From assembly GCA_026636295.1 (NCBI GenBank), contig CP089462.1, forward strand, positions 558,001-622,000: a stretch of DNA of 64,000 bases, in the 5' to 3' direction. Of the stretch, positions 10,099 through 19,332 are shown piece after piece (position 1 is the first letter of the stretch; each line of letters opens with the position of its first letter). Under the pieces are notes generated by a model, which was not told the origin of the DNA, did no database searches, and worked only from the letters and a program-made list of their open reading frames with translations. The position numbers and the translations under genes are program-made. This DNA is from Medakamo hakoo. Taxonomy: Eukaryota > Chlorophyta > Trebouxiophyceae > Coccomyxaceae.

Positions 10099-12719
10099 TC
10101 AACTGTCCTCCCAGTCCACGGGGCACTCGACGCTGCCATCCGGGCAACCATCCGCCAATTTGCCGGCGGGCGGCGGCGGGGCTTCGGTCGTCGCGACGGC
10201 CGTCGATGTTTGTTCGGGCGCCGCCGCGCCAGGCGCGGCAGCATCCCCGACCGCCGTCGCTTCCGCATCCACGACAGGCCCGGCGCTCGCGGCGCTCGAC
10301 TGGAACATCTTGAACACGCGCGACTCGAAGACGCCGCCGCCGAGCCCGCCCTCACCCCCACCCCCACCGCCGCCGCCGCCGCCGCCTGCCTTGACGGCCG
10401 CGGCCAGTTCCGCCGCCATCTCGCCCGCGCGCGCGTCCATCTGCGCGCGCAGCAGGCCCGTCAGCAGGGCGATGTCCGCGGCGGGGACGGGCCCGGCCGT
10501 CGCGGACGACGCGGCCAGGATGCGGCCGGTCAGTTCCAGGCCCGCCTCGACGTTGGCGATGACGACGTCCGTCGCGCCCGCGGCCTTGAGCTCGGCCGCG
10601 TGCTGCGAGTCGACCGCGCGCGCAAAGATGGGCACGCGGGGGAAGGCCTCCCTCAGGGCCGAACAGGCCGACACGGCCCGGGCGCGGGCGGTGTAGACGA
10701 GCACGAGCGCGGCCGGCTCCTCCACGCCCGCCGCGTGCAGGACGGAGGCGCGGGAGCCGTCGCCGTACAGGCAGTTGAACCCGGCCGAGCGCGCGGCGCG
10801 CACGCGCGCGGGGTTGAGGTCGAAGGCCACCGTGCGGCGGACGGCGCCGACGGCCGACCCGCCGCCCGCGCCCGCACCGCCGCCGCCGGCCAGCGGACTC
10901 TCCAGCGCGTTGGCGACCAGCTGGCCCAGCTCGGAAAAGCCGCAGATGACGACGGGCGCCGCGCCCGACCCGGCCGCCGCGGTCGCGCCTTGCAGCTCCT
11001 CCTCCAGGGACGACTCGGCGCCCACGCCCCGGCCGGGCCCGCCCGGGTGCAGCGCCCCGCCAGGCGACCGGTCCGCCACGGCCTTGCCCAACTCCGCCAG
11101 CGCGGGCGTCAGGGCCATGGACGTGACGACGACGATGATCAGCAGCCGGTTGAGCTCGTCGGGCAGCACTTTCAGTTCCTTGGCCAGCTGGAGCAGGACG
11201 AACGCGAACTCGCCGCCCTGGGCGAGGGTGAAGGCCGTGCGCGCGCCCTCCGCCCGGGACAGGCCGAAGAAGGGGGCCAGGCCGCCGATGACGCCGATCT
11301 TGATGCCGATCAGCCCGGCGACGAGCGCGACGACGATCTCCCAGTTTTGGAGGAGGAGGCGCACGTCCAGGGACGCGCCCGTCGTCACGAAGAACAAGCC
11401 CAGCAGGATGCCGCGGAAGGGCCGGATGTCGGCCTCCACCTGGGCCCGGTAGTTGGTCTCGGCCAGCAGGACGCCCGCGGCAAAGGCGCCGAGCGTGTCG
11501 GAGAAGCCCAGGCGCTGCGTGGCCAGGGACGCGCCCGTCACGGACAGCAGGGACAGCGCCACGAACGTTTCGTCCGACCGGGCTTGGGCGACGAGCTCAA
11601 AGATGCGGCGCAGGAAGAAGCGGCCGGAGAAGAGGAGGATGCCCAGGCCGGCGAGCGTTTTCGCGGCGGTGGGCGCGAGCGAGGCCAGCAGGGACGCCGT
11701 CGCGGCGCCGCCCTCGCCCGCGGCCGCCATCTCGGGCGACTCGATGAGCGGCAGCAGGACGAGGAAGGGCACGACCGCAATGTCCTGGAACAGCAGGACG
11801 CCCAGCGTGGCAGACCCGAAGCGCGTGGCCAGCTCGCCCGACTCGCCCATGAGCTGCAGCACAAAGGCGGACGACGACAGGGACAGGGCGGCGCCGATGA
11901 CGACCGCCTCGTCCAGCGTGCGGATGGCGGCCAGGTCGGGCGACGCGTGGAAGAAGCGGACCAGGATCTCCGTGCCCAGGCCGTGGCCGATGGGCAGGCC
12001 CATGCACGCGAAAATGCCGGTCGTGATGAGGACCTGGAGGGAGCCCAGGCCAAAGGCGTACTTGGCCAGGCCGCGCAGGCGGTCGATGGACAGTTCCAGG
12101 CCCATTTCAAAGAGTAGGAAGAGGACGCCCAGTTCGGACAGCTTTTCCAGTTCTTCGGTGTTGCGGAAGAGGCTGTGGAGGGGAGGGGGTGTGGGGGTGT
12201 GGGGGTGGGAGGGTGGGAGGGGGGAGGGTGTGGAGGGTTTGGTGTGAGAGGGTGTGGAGGGTTTGGTGTGAGGGGGGGTGAGGCACGCGTGTTTTTTCGC
12301 CGCGCGACACGAAAGCCAAACAAACCACACGCGTCAACGCACCCTAGCTGGCCCAGCACCAGCCCTGAAAACAGGAATCCCAGCACGGGTGACACCTTGG
12401 CCGACTTGAAGACGGGGACGACCAGGACGGTCGCCGCCAGGAACGTCAGGAAATCCAGGCCGAGCGGGAGCAGGACGTCGGCCGCGGCGGGCGTCGCGCG
12501 TGGCGGCGGCGGGCGGGCGGGGCGGGTTTTTCGGGGGCAGGGTGTGCCTCGCCTCCGCATGGCCAGGGGTGCAGGTTGGCTGAGTCTGTCCCGCATTGCT
12601 GCCACAGTCGCCGGGCGTCGGAGGGGCAGGACCGGCGGGCGCGGCGGCTGTGACGGCGCGAGCGGCGGGCCGGCGCGGCCGAGCGCATTGCTCGCGGCGC
12701 GTGGGCGCGCCGCCCGCAT
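10099..12719 (-). CDS. KEA: KEA-type K+/H+ antiporter with RCK/TrkA-N domain
   Basis: This is a CPA2-family cation/proton exchanger. Exons 12719-12343 and 12172-10099 join in phase with a GTGCGT donor, giving 816 residues. The Arg/Pro-rich leader of about 75 residues fits plastid import. The exchanger domain spans about 80-500 with 12 or so hydrophobic segments: LGFLFSGLVLGQLG, LGVLFLLFEMGLELS, LGVLLFQDIAVVPFLVLLP with the DI ion-site motif, and AQGGEFAFVLL. A Rossmann-type KTN/RCK domain at about 520-680 (VVICGFSELGQLV...LYGDGSRASVL) is expected to sense nucleotide. The C-terminal tail is Ala/Gly/Pro-rich. Plant KEA1-3 are plastid envelope or thylakoid exchangers. This protein matches them in layout, but I cannot separate KEA3 from KEA1/2 by eye. 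Confidence 0.92.
12225..12272. repeat. Perfect 24-bp tandem duplication in KEA intron
   Basis: Two identical 24-bp copies lie at 12225-12248 and 12249-12272, inside a G-rich tract (12181-12280) that forms the intron of the minus-strand KEA gene. On the transcript this is a C-rich pyrimidine tract just upstream of the acceptor. On the plus strand its many GGG and GGGG runs could form G-quadruplexes. Confidence 0.85.
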
Positions 12720-12991
12720 TTTTAGGTCAGGGCGACCCCTGTGCGGCTGAGTGGGCCAGGAGTGCGGGCCTCCAGGCAGAAAGGGGGGAAATGTGCGGAG
12801 GGCGCCGCCGCTGTTTCGCGCGGGCCTTCTCGCCTGGCCCTAGCCGCGGGGTGTTGGTGGGTGTGGGGTCGGGCGAGCGCTGTCGCGCTCGCCTCACACT
12901 GTCTTCTTCCCTGCGTCGCAGCGTAGCAACACAAAAAACACGCGCGCGGCAACAGGCTTTCCGGCGGTCTTTGTCGTTTTTTCTCTTCGCC

Positions 12992-14071
12992 ATGGTGAAC
13001 GCCGACGCCGAGGTGCAGCGCCTGGCAGAGGTGCGTGCATCGAGTGCCTGAGGCCGGCGCAGCCGCCTCGCGCGTGAAACAGGCGAGGGAGGCATGCGCC
13101 CCCCCGCCCGACCAGCCCCCTGCCGCGGCGCCTGCCCGGGCCGCCTCATGTAACCAGCCCCGCACACACCCAACACAGCCCGACCCTCTCGACGCCGTCA
13201 CCATTGAAGCCTGGCTCATGGCTGACCCGCCACCGCCTGGCACCGACCAGCGCGACCCGCAGCGGCGGCAACCCAACGAACCCGTGTCGGCGGCGCACCT
13301 GCGCGACCTGGGCGTCCTCGTTTGGAAGGTGCCGCCGGGCACGCCCGAGGGCGAGGCCCGCTTGGACGCCATCAAACAGGCGCGCGGGTACAACTACTCG
13401 GTGCGTGTTTTTTGTGTTGGGCTGAGAGCGGGGCCGGGGTGGGGACGGCGCCGCCTTTGGCGAGAGAGAGGGCGGGCGCCGTGTTTTTTTGTTTTGCTCA
13501 CCCCCCACCTCCACTCCCCCATGCCACCGCCTCCCTCGCCTCAGGATGTCATCGACGTCTCGCCGTCCACCCTGCCGGACTACGACAACAAGATCAAGGC
13601 TTTTTACGAGGAGCACATCCACACGGATGAAGAGATTCGTTACGTGCGGGAGGGCAGTGGTGCGTGTGTGTGTGTGGGCGCGGAGGAAGGGGGGGGGCGC
13701 TCGGCCGCCCTCCCACCACCGTGCGCGCTCGCCTCCCTCACGCCCCGTGCCACCCCTCCCTCCCTCCACGCACCCCCCGCCCAGGCTACTTTGACGTGCG
13801 GGACAAGGCCGACCGATGGGTCCGCATCCACACCCGGCCGGGCGACCTGATCGTCCTGCCGGAAGGCATTTTCCACAGGTTCACGCTGGACGGCGGGAAC
13901 CACATTGTCGCCGAGCGCCTGTTTGTCGGTGTGCCCGTGTGGACGCCGCACAACCGGGGCGGCGTGGAGTCCAAGGCCGACGAGACGGCCTTGCCGTCCC
14001 GGCGCAAGTACGTGGACGAGTTCCTGGGCGGGCGCGAAGTGCGAACTCTGGGCGTGGCGGCGGGCGCGTGA
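12992..14071 (+). CDS. ARD: Acireductone dioxygenase
   Basis: ARD acts in the methionine salvage cycle. It oxidises acireductone to the 2-keto acid precursor of methionine plus formate (Fe form). Four exons, 12992-13030, 13179-13400, 13545-13659 and 13785-14071, join in consistent phase with GTGCGT donors, giving 220 residues. The cupin metal ligands are all present: His111, His113 and Glu117 in EEHIHTDEE, and His156 in GIFHRFT. The family block [13 protein letters not shown] is intact. The first exon encodes only 13 residues. TGTAA lies 18 nt after the stop. The 3' end is 51 bp from the convergent carboxypeptidase gene. Divergent from KEA, 272 bp away. Confidence 0.95.
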
Positions 14072-14122
14072 TGATGAGGGGGCGTGTGTGTAAAGAAAAA
14101 AAAGAAACGTCGGGGGCGGGTT

Positions 14123-16036
14123 TCATGCCGTCGCAACCACCGCCGCTCCACCACCACCGCCGCCGCGGGCCCGGACCTCCGCCACCCACCGGCGCATGTG
14201 TGCCCGCGTCGTGTCCCGCGCTGCCACCACTGCCGGCGGGTCGTCCGGCGTGGAGAACATGAGGTCCAAGTGGTGCGCGCCGCCGGGCACGGGCAGTGCC
14301 ACGGCCGAGCGCGCCAGGCGCGCGCCGCCCGCGGCCGCCGACGCGGCCGTCACGCCCGTCCCGCTCCACGGGTCCAAGTCGCCGTTGGTCCAGACCACGT
14401 TGGTCAGCCCGGCCAACCGCCGCCCACCCCACTCCGTCGTCGCCCAGAGCGGGCGCGGGCGCACGCCGTACTGCTCCTCGCACGCGGCCGCAAAGGCGGC
14501 CTCACTCCACGCCGCGGCCGGGCCCAGGTCGGCCACGCCGTCCCGCCACATGGGCATCGTCATCTCCGTGCAGGCTTGGTACCCCCACAGCCAGCCGTCG
14601 TCATCCGTGGACGCCGACGCGGACGCCGCGCCAGGGTCGAAGCACGGCAGCAGGCCGGAGAAGTTGTAAAACACGCCGGCGGCGGAGGCAAGCGCGCGCA
14701 GCGCGTCCAGGCCGGAGACGCGTCCGCGCTCCGTCGCGCGCTCGCACGCGACGCGCATGGGGTAGGCAGGCAACACCCCGTCCCCGTTGGTGATGTAGGA
14801 CGAGGGATACGGGTAGTCGCCCATGGCCAGGTAGTCGAACGCGCCGGCAAACCATTCCGCGACGGACGCCGCGGCCTGGGGCGTGTCCAGCTCCACCTCA
14901 GGGCACAGGCGCAGGGCGGCGTGCGCGGCTTTGGCGGCCGGGCGGGGCCGTGGGCGAGGCGCGGCCGCACCCCCGCCCTGGCCACCACCACCGCCTCCTC
15001 CCCCTCCTCCCACCGCGTCGGCCAGCGCGGCCCAGGCCGCACGAACGTTGGCCGCGCAGTCTGGGTGCGACCCGCCGGGCGCGCCCGCGTCGGCCGCGAC
15101 AATGCGGGCGAACGCGCCGCCGTCGACGGGCGGGTCCACGCCCTCAAACGCCCAGATGGGCGCGGAGCCGGCGACGGCGCCGTCGACGGCGTGCGGGTAT
15201 TTCTGTTTGTTGTTTGGATGAGGTGGGTGGGGTGCGTGGATGGGTGGGGGGGGGGGGGGGGGGGGGGGGGGCGCAGGCGCCTGCGCCCTCTCCAGGCGCG
15301 CGCGCCACCCCCACACTCCGCCCCCTCCCATCATGCCATCATGCTCCCTCACCTGCCGCAGCCACGTCGCCAGCATGCCGCCGTACGACCCACCAAACGC
15401 AATGACAGCCGAGTCCTGGCCGCCGGGCAGCCCGTCGCGCAGCTCGCCGATGAGCTGTGCGTAATCAGCGAGTGCCTGTTCCGCGGACAGGTAGCGCAGG
15501 CGGCGCGGCGTGCCGGCGGCGCCCCTGCCAAAGGGTGTGGACTCCCCGTAAAAGCGGTGTTCGGGGAAGACCAGGATGGCGCTGAAAGCTTCCGCGTTCT
15601 CCCACATCGCGCCCGTGTGGTTCAGGTACAGCTCCGCGTTGGCTTCATTCGCGGCGTAGAAAAAGACGGTGGGCGCGGCCGGCGCGCCCGCCTTCCTCCA
15701 CGCGTCGTCGCACACGAACACGCGCTGTTTCCACGTGTTGGCGGGGCCGGCGCGGCGCACGCGGTGCCCCCACCCGAAATGGTCCAGCGTGGCGGTGCGC
15801 CAGGTCAGGCGGCAGCGCGAGCGCAGGGCGGTCGCGTTGGGCGGGGTGGCGGGTGCTGCGGCCAGGAGAAGGTCGCGTTCGTCCACGCCCAACCGCGCCG
15901 CGGCCGCCCGCAGGTCGGCCTTCACGCCTTTGTAAGGTCCAAGGCGCGGCACGCCCGCCGCGCCCGCTGCGCCGGCGGTGGCAGCCAGCAGCGCCACCAG
16001 GAGGGCGGCGGCGTGGAGGATGGAGCGGCGAAGCAT
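14123..16036 (-). CDS. PRCP: S28-family serine carboxypeptidase (PRCP-like), secreted or vacuolar
   Basis: Family S28 enzymes are alpha/beta-hydrolase peptidases that cleave after proline, usually in lysosome, vacuole or outside the cell. The ATG at 16036 gives a clear signal peptide (MLRRSILHAAALLVALL). Exons 16036-15353 and 15202-14123 join in phase 0, giving 587 residues. The nucleophile Ser lies in GGSYGG near 218, the acid in TNGDLDPW near 505, and the His in GGAHHLDL near 538. FFYAANEANAELY and FPEHRFYGES are typical family blocks. A Gly-rich loop expansion sits near residue 285. The 150-nt intron is a multiple of three with no in-frame stop. The start lies 132 bp from the divergent makorin gene. 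Confidence 0.92.
   Translation of the reverse strand: MLRRSILHAAALLVALLAATAGAAGAAGVPRLGPYKGVKADLRAAAARLGVDERDLLLAAAPATPPNATALRSRCRLTWRTATLDHFGWGHRVRRAGPANTWKQRVFVCDDAWRKAGAPAAPTVFFYAANEANAELYLNHTGAMWENAEAFSAILVFPEHRFYGESTPFGRGAAGTPRRLRYLSAEQALADYAQLIGELRDGLPGGQDSAVIAFGGSYGGMLATWLRQVREHDGMMGGGGVWGWRARLERAQAPAPPPPPPPPPPIHAPHPPHPNNKQKYPHAVDGAVAGSAPIWAFEGVDPPVDGGAFARIVAADAGAPGGSHPDCAANVRAAWAALADAVGGGGGGGGGGQGGGAAAPRPRPRPAAKAAHAALRLCPEVELDTPQAAASVAEWFAGAFDYLAMGDYPYPSSYITNGDGVLPAYPMRVACERATERGRVSGLDALRALASAAGVFYNFSGLLPCFDPGAASASASTDDDGWLWGYQACTEMTMPMWRDGVADLGPAAAWSEAAFAAACEEQYGVRPRPLWATTEWGGRRLAGLTNVVWTNGDLDPWSGTGVTAASAAAGGARLARSAVALPVPGGAHHLDLMFSTPDDPPAVVAARDTTRAHMRRWVAEVRARGGGGGGAAVVATA
15246..15287. 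repeat. 26-nt G run plus 18-bp palindrome inside carboxypeptidase intron
   Basis: An uninterrupted run of 26 G residues (15246-15271, plus strand) abuts a perfect 18-bp palindrome at 15270-15287. Both lie in the intron of the S28 gene, where the transcript shows poly-C. The exact run length decides whether the intron is a multiple of three, so any sequencing slip here matters. Confidence 0.85.
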
Positions 16037-16168
16037 TGGTCGGTGTGCGAGATGGTCGAGCGCACACACCGTGGTGTGCCCTCACTTGTTCATTCTTTTC
16101 GCGGCCCGCGCGGGGTGGCCCGGGGCGGGCAATTGGCCGCGCCGCACAAGCACAGCAGGCACCCCACC

Positions 16169-17392
16169 ATGGAGCCGTGTCGCTACTACCACACAGGCGG
16201 CTGCGCCCGCGGCACCAGTTGCCGGTTCTCACACGCCGACGCGCCGCTCTCCGACGTGCCGTGCCGACATTTCTTCACGCCGGCGGGCTGCCAGTACGGC
16301 TCCCGCTGCCAATTCTCGCACGGGCGGGCGGCAGCAGACCCACTGCCAGACCTGCCGAGCGAGCTGGCGCCCGGCTTTGAGGAGGTGGTGTCCCCCCGCG
16401 ATGGGCGAGGGACCGCCGCGGCCGAAACGGGCGCGAGCGCGTCGGTGCTGGCCGCACTGCGAGCGGCTGGCGCGGTCGGCGGCGGCGACGACGGGGCGGT
16501 CGCCGCCACCGCCGGACTGGAGTGGGGTGGTCTCACGTTGGTCGACGACACACCGTCAGCGGACCGGGACGTCGTGGGTTTTGGCGATGAAGCGGCCGGC
16601 CCGGCCAACCCGTGGGCCGCGGCCGTGGGCGGTGGGTTCGACCACCACGACCACGGCCGCCACGCCCCCGCCGGCGCCGACGCGCCCTCCGACCTGTGCG
16701 GCCAGTGGGCCGCCGCGGGCGCGTGTACGCGTGGGGATCGGTGCCACCTCATCCATGGCGAGTGGTGCGAGCTGTGCGGGCGGTGGGCGCTGCACCCGAC
16801 GGACGCTGGAGCGGCCGCGGCGCACGCCGCGGCGTGCGCCGCAGCGGCCGACCGGGCGGCGGCGTTGGCGGCCTCGGCCGACATCGAGTGCGGCATCTGC
16901 CTGGAGGCCACGCTGGCCAAACCGCGCCCTGGAGACCGGCGCTTCGGCTTGCTCGCCGGCTGCGACCACGCCTTTTGTTTGCACTGCATCCGCGGCTGGC
17001 GCGCGCAGGCCGTCGCGCCCGGCCCCGCCCTGGACGTCGAGGCCGCCGTCCGCACCTGCCCGCTGTGCCGGACGCCCTCGCCCTTTGTCACGCCCTCCAC
17101 CGTCTGGCCGTCCTCCACAGAAGAAAAGCACGCCATCATCGAAGGGTACAAGGCCGCCCTGGCCCGGACCGACTGCCGGCTGTTTGCGGGCGGCGAGGGG
17201 ACGTGCCCGTTTGGCACCTCCTGCCTGTACCGCCACGCCGTCGACGGCCAGGACGTGGACCGGGCGGCCAGCCTGCGGTGGGTGGGGGACGAGGGCGGCG
17301 TCGTCAAGCCCATCGCGAGCGGCGTGCGTTTGGGCGACTTTCTCGTGTTGAGCGGCGGCGGCCGTGGAGGCGGCGGGCGGCGGCGAGGTTGA
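16169..17392 (+). CDS. MKRN: Makorin-type RING E3 ubiquitin ligase
   Basis: A single exon from ATG 16169 encodes 407 residues. Domain order is that of makorins: two C3H fingers at the N-terminus (CRYYHTGGCARGTSCRFSH, then a second from residue 33 to 51), a linker, a third C3H (CGQWAAAGACTRGDRCHLIH), a Cys-rich makorin motif (CELCGRW), a C3HC4 RING near 245-312 (CGICLE...CDHAFCLHCIRGW...CPLCR), and a fourth C3H (CRLFAGGEGTCPFGTSC). Makorins bind RNA through the C3H fingers and ubiquitinate through the RING. The tail is Gly/Arg-rich, RGG-like. Divergent from the S28 gene; ends 155 bp from convergent dephospho-CoA kinase. Confidence 0.95.
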   Translation: MEPCRYYHTGGCARGTSCRFSHADAPLSDVPCRHFFTPAGCQYGSRCQFSHGRAAADPLPDLPSELAPGFEEVVSPRDGRGTAAAETGASASVLAALRAAGAVGGGDDGAVAATAGLEWGGLTLVDDTPSADRDVVGFGDEAAGPANPWAAAVGGGFDHHDHGRHAPAGADAPSDLCGQWAAAGACTRGDRCHLIHGEWCELCGRWALHPTDAGAAAAHAAACAAAADRAAALAASADIECGICLEATLAKPRPGDRRFGLLAGCDHAFCLHCIRGWRAQAVAPGPALDVEAAVRTCPLCRTPSPFVTPSTVWPSSTEEKHAIIEGYKAALARTDCRLFAGGEGTCPFGTSCLYRHAVDGQDVDRAASLRWVGDEGGVVKPIASGVRLGDFLVLSGGGRGGGGRRRG

Positions 17393-17547
17393 TGCCGCAT
17401 CGGCGAGCAGAGTGCAAAAAGAAACCAACAACAGCAGCACAATGGAACAAGGAAATGGAAAGGCAGCGAACACGTCCCATGCCCACGTTCGGTGGGAGGT
17501 GGCGCTGAACTGGAAGAAAACTAAAACGAGCTACAACAAAAAAACAC

Positions 17548-18177
17548 TCACCACCGCGCCCGCCCGCCCGCCCGGCCCCGCAGTTCGGCAATCAACTCCA
17601 CGACCCGGGCCTCTGTCGCTTCCAAGCTCACGCCTGTGTCGATGACAAAGTCCGCCCGTTTCCGTTTCTCCTCATCCGGCGTCTGACGGGCTAGGATCGC
17701 GTCCAGTTTCTCGGCCGTCATGCCCGGGCGGGCCAGGACGCGCGACCGCTGCACGGCCGGGTCGCCGCAGGATACGACGGCCACGGCGTCACAGACGCCA
17801 GCGGTCGGCGCGTCTGCGCCCGTCTCAAACAGCAAGGGAATGTCCAGCACGACCAGCGGTGTCCCGCTCGCCGCCCGTTCCGCGCACCAGGCCTGGCGTT
17901 CGGCTTCCACTAAAGGGTGGACCGCCGCCTCGAGCGCTTGCAGTGCGTCGGGTTTGCCGACAACGGCGGCGGACAAAGCCCGGCGGTCAATGCCTCCCGC
18001 AGGGTCACGGACGGATGGGAATAAAGCTGTGACGGCGGGGACGGCGGCTCCGGACGGCGCGTACAGCCTGTGGACGGCCGCGTCCGCGTCGTGGACGGGG
18101 ACGGCGTGGCGGGTGAACAGCGACGCGACGGTGGACTTGCCCTGGCCGATGCCGCCCGTGAGGCCGAGGACAAACAT
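17548..18177 (-). CDS. COAE: Dephospho-CoA kinase
   Basis: This enzyme adds the 3' phosphate to dephospho-CoA in the last step of coenzyme A synthesis. One exon from ATG 18177 encodes 209 residues, the usual length of bacterial CoaE. The P-loop GGIGQGKST is at residues 8-16, VHDADAAVHRLY follows with the substrate-binding Asp, and DIPLLFETG near 112 is the family's Walker-B-like/CoA block. ILARQTPDEEKRKRADFVIDT is the C-terminal signature. The animal and plant proteins often carry a C-terminal membrane segment, which is not seen here. Nothing suggests organelle import. The start is 214 bp or more from the divergent small gene. Confidence 0.95.
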   Translation of the reverse strand: MFVLGLTGGIGQGKSTVASLFTRHAVPVHDADAAVHRLYAPSGAAVPAVTALFPSVRDPAGGIDRRALSAAVVGKPDALQALEAAVHPLVEAERQAWCAERAASGTPLVVLDIPLLFETGADAPTAGVCDAVAVVSCGDPAVQRSRVLARPGMTAEKLDAILARQTPDEEKRKRADFVIDTGVSLEATEARVVELIAELRGRAGGRARW

Positions 18178-18391
18178 GATTGTGCAGTCCTGCTGGGCTG
18201 GGCGTGTGTGAGGGCTCTCTGCGCAGGGGCCAGGGGCGAGCTTGGTGCGGTGAGAGCCCCGTGTGTGTGCTGCGGAAAGAAAAGAACGCAAGTGGGCGTT
18301 TTTTTTGGGCAAGGCATCTGTTGCGGGCGCGGCACTCGTCACACACACAAAAAAAACAAGCGCACCCACGGCCCCCCTCAGAGATCCACTC

Positions 18392-18973
18392 ATGCGCGCA
18401 CGCCACCGACTGTGTGCCCGCCTCTCCTGCCGCTGGGCGACCACGGCACTCATGCAGACTGGGGGCATGAACCCCGACAAGCCCGACAAGAAGCCCGGCG
18501 CCGTCGAAAAAAAAGAGTAAGTTACTTTTTTTCTTTCCACTTCGCGCTCTTCGTGCTCGCGTTTTTTTTTCTCGCTCACCATCATCATCTCACGCGCCCT
18601 CGCCCACCCTCACTCCAACCCCAGCGCCTTGGACTTGCTGAAGCCCTGGTCGCCTGATGACTACCCCACGTACAACCACTTCGCGTGCTTGGTGTGTTGT
18701 GCCGCCGCTGAAGGACTCAACCATGACCGCAAGCTGAAAAACCTGCCGCGCGTCGACGTCGACGCCTACTCCATGTTTTACCTCAAACGGCTCAAGCCAG
18801 AATGGTGGCCGGTTGGCGTGCCCTACACCCGGGCTAGTGTGCTCAACCAGTCGATGACGGTGTTTAGCCCGGAAGCGAAAAAACGGGTCCTGCCCGCGGA
18901 TCGCGTGTGCGAAGTCCTGGTGCAGAGACGGGACGCGGACTGGAAGGACCGGGAGCGGGTGGCGTATGAGTAG
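18392..18973 (+). CDS. Small protein of unknown function
   Basis: Exons 18392-18516 and 18625-18973 join in phase with the only GTAAGT donor seen in the window. Three in-frame ATGs are possible: 18392, 18452 and 18467. The longest gives 157 residues and adds an Arg-rich, acid-free leader (MRARHRLCARLSCRW) that could be a mitochondrial presequence. The shortest gives 132 residues. The core is polar and aromatic-rich (LLKPWSPDDYPTYNHFACLVC, then LKRLKPEWWPVGVPY), with no membrane segment and no motif I recognise. Compositional complexity is much higher than in spurious frames, which supports a real gene. It lies 147 bp upstream of MSH3 on the same strand. Confidence 0.6.
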
Positions 18974-19120
18974 GAGGCCCACTCTGGTGTGTTTGGCCGG
19001 TCCCATCTCCGAGCAGAGTGTTTTTGTCACGCAGAGTTGTTTTTGTCACGCAACCCACGCACACCACACACACGCACACGCACACACCCACACACACGTG
19101 CGCGTGAGGCTCGCCCGCAC

Positions 19121-19301
19121 ATGGCCTCACGCGGCGCCATGTTCTTCAAACGTCGCCGCGCTGCTGCGGGCGGCGGGACCGATAGCGACGCCAACGTGAA
19201 TGCGCCGCCGACATCCTGCCCACCGCCCGCCAAGAAACAGGCGAAACAAGCCTCCCTGGCGTCCTTCGGGTTCTCCATGCCCCGTCCCAGCCCCTCGCCA
19301 A

Positions 19302-19332
<31 letters not shown>

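Noticed and set aside
12225-12272. CRISPR-like array from tandem repeats in the KEA intron
   Set aside because: There are only two adjacent copies with no spacers, inside a eukaryotic intron.
14084-16168. Upstream extension of the makorin frame to about 1100 residues
   Set aside because: The added part is antisense to the S28 peptidase gene, begins at a non-ATG codon, and ends at a good ATG with the first zinc finger right behind it.
17510-17551. Possible intron at the dephospho-CoA kinase stop (TGG TGA GTG looks like a GTGAGT donor)
   Set aside because: The nearest plausible acceptor would make an intron of only about 42 nt, and the protein is already full length for the family.
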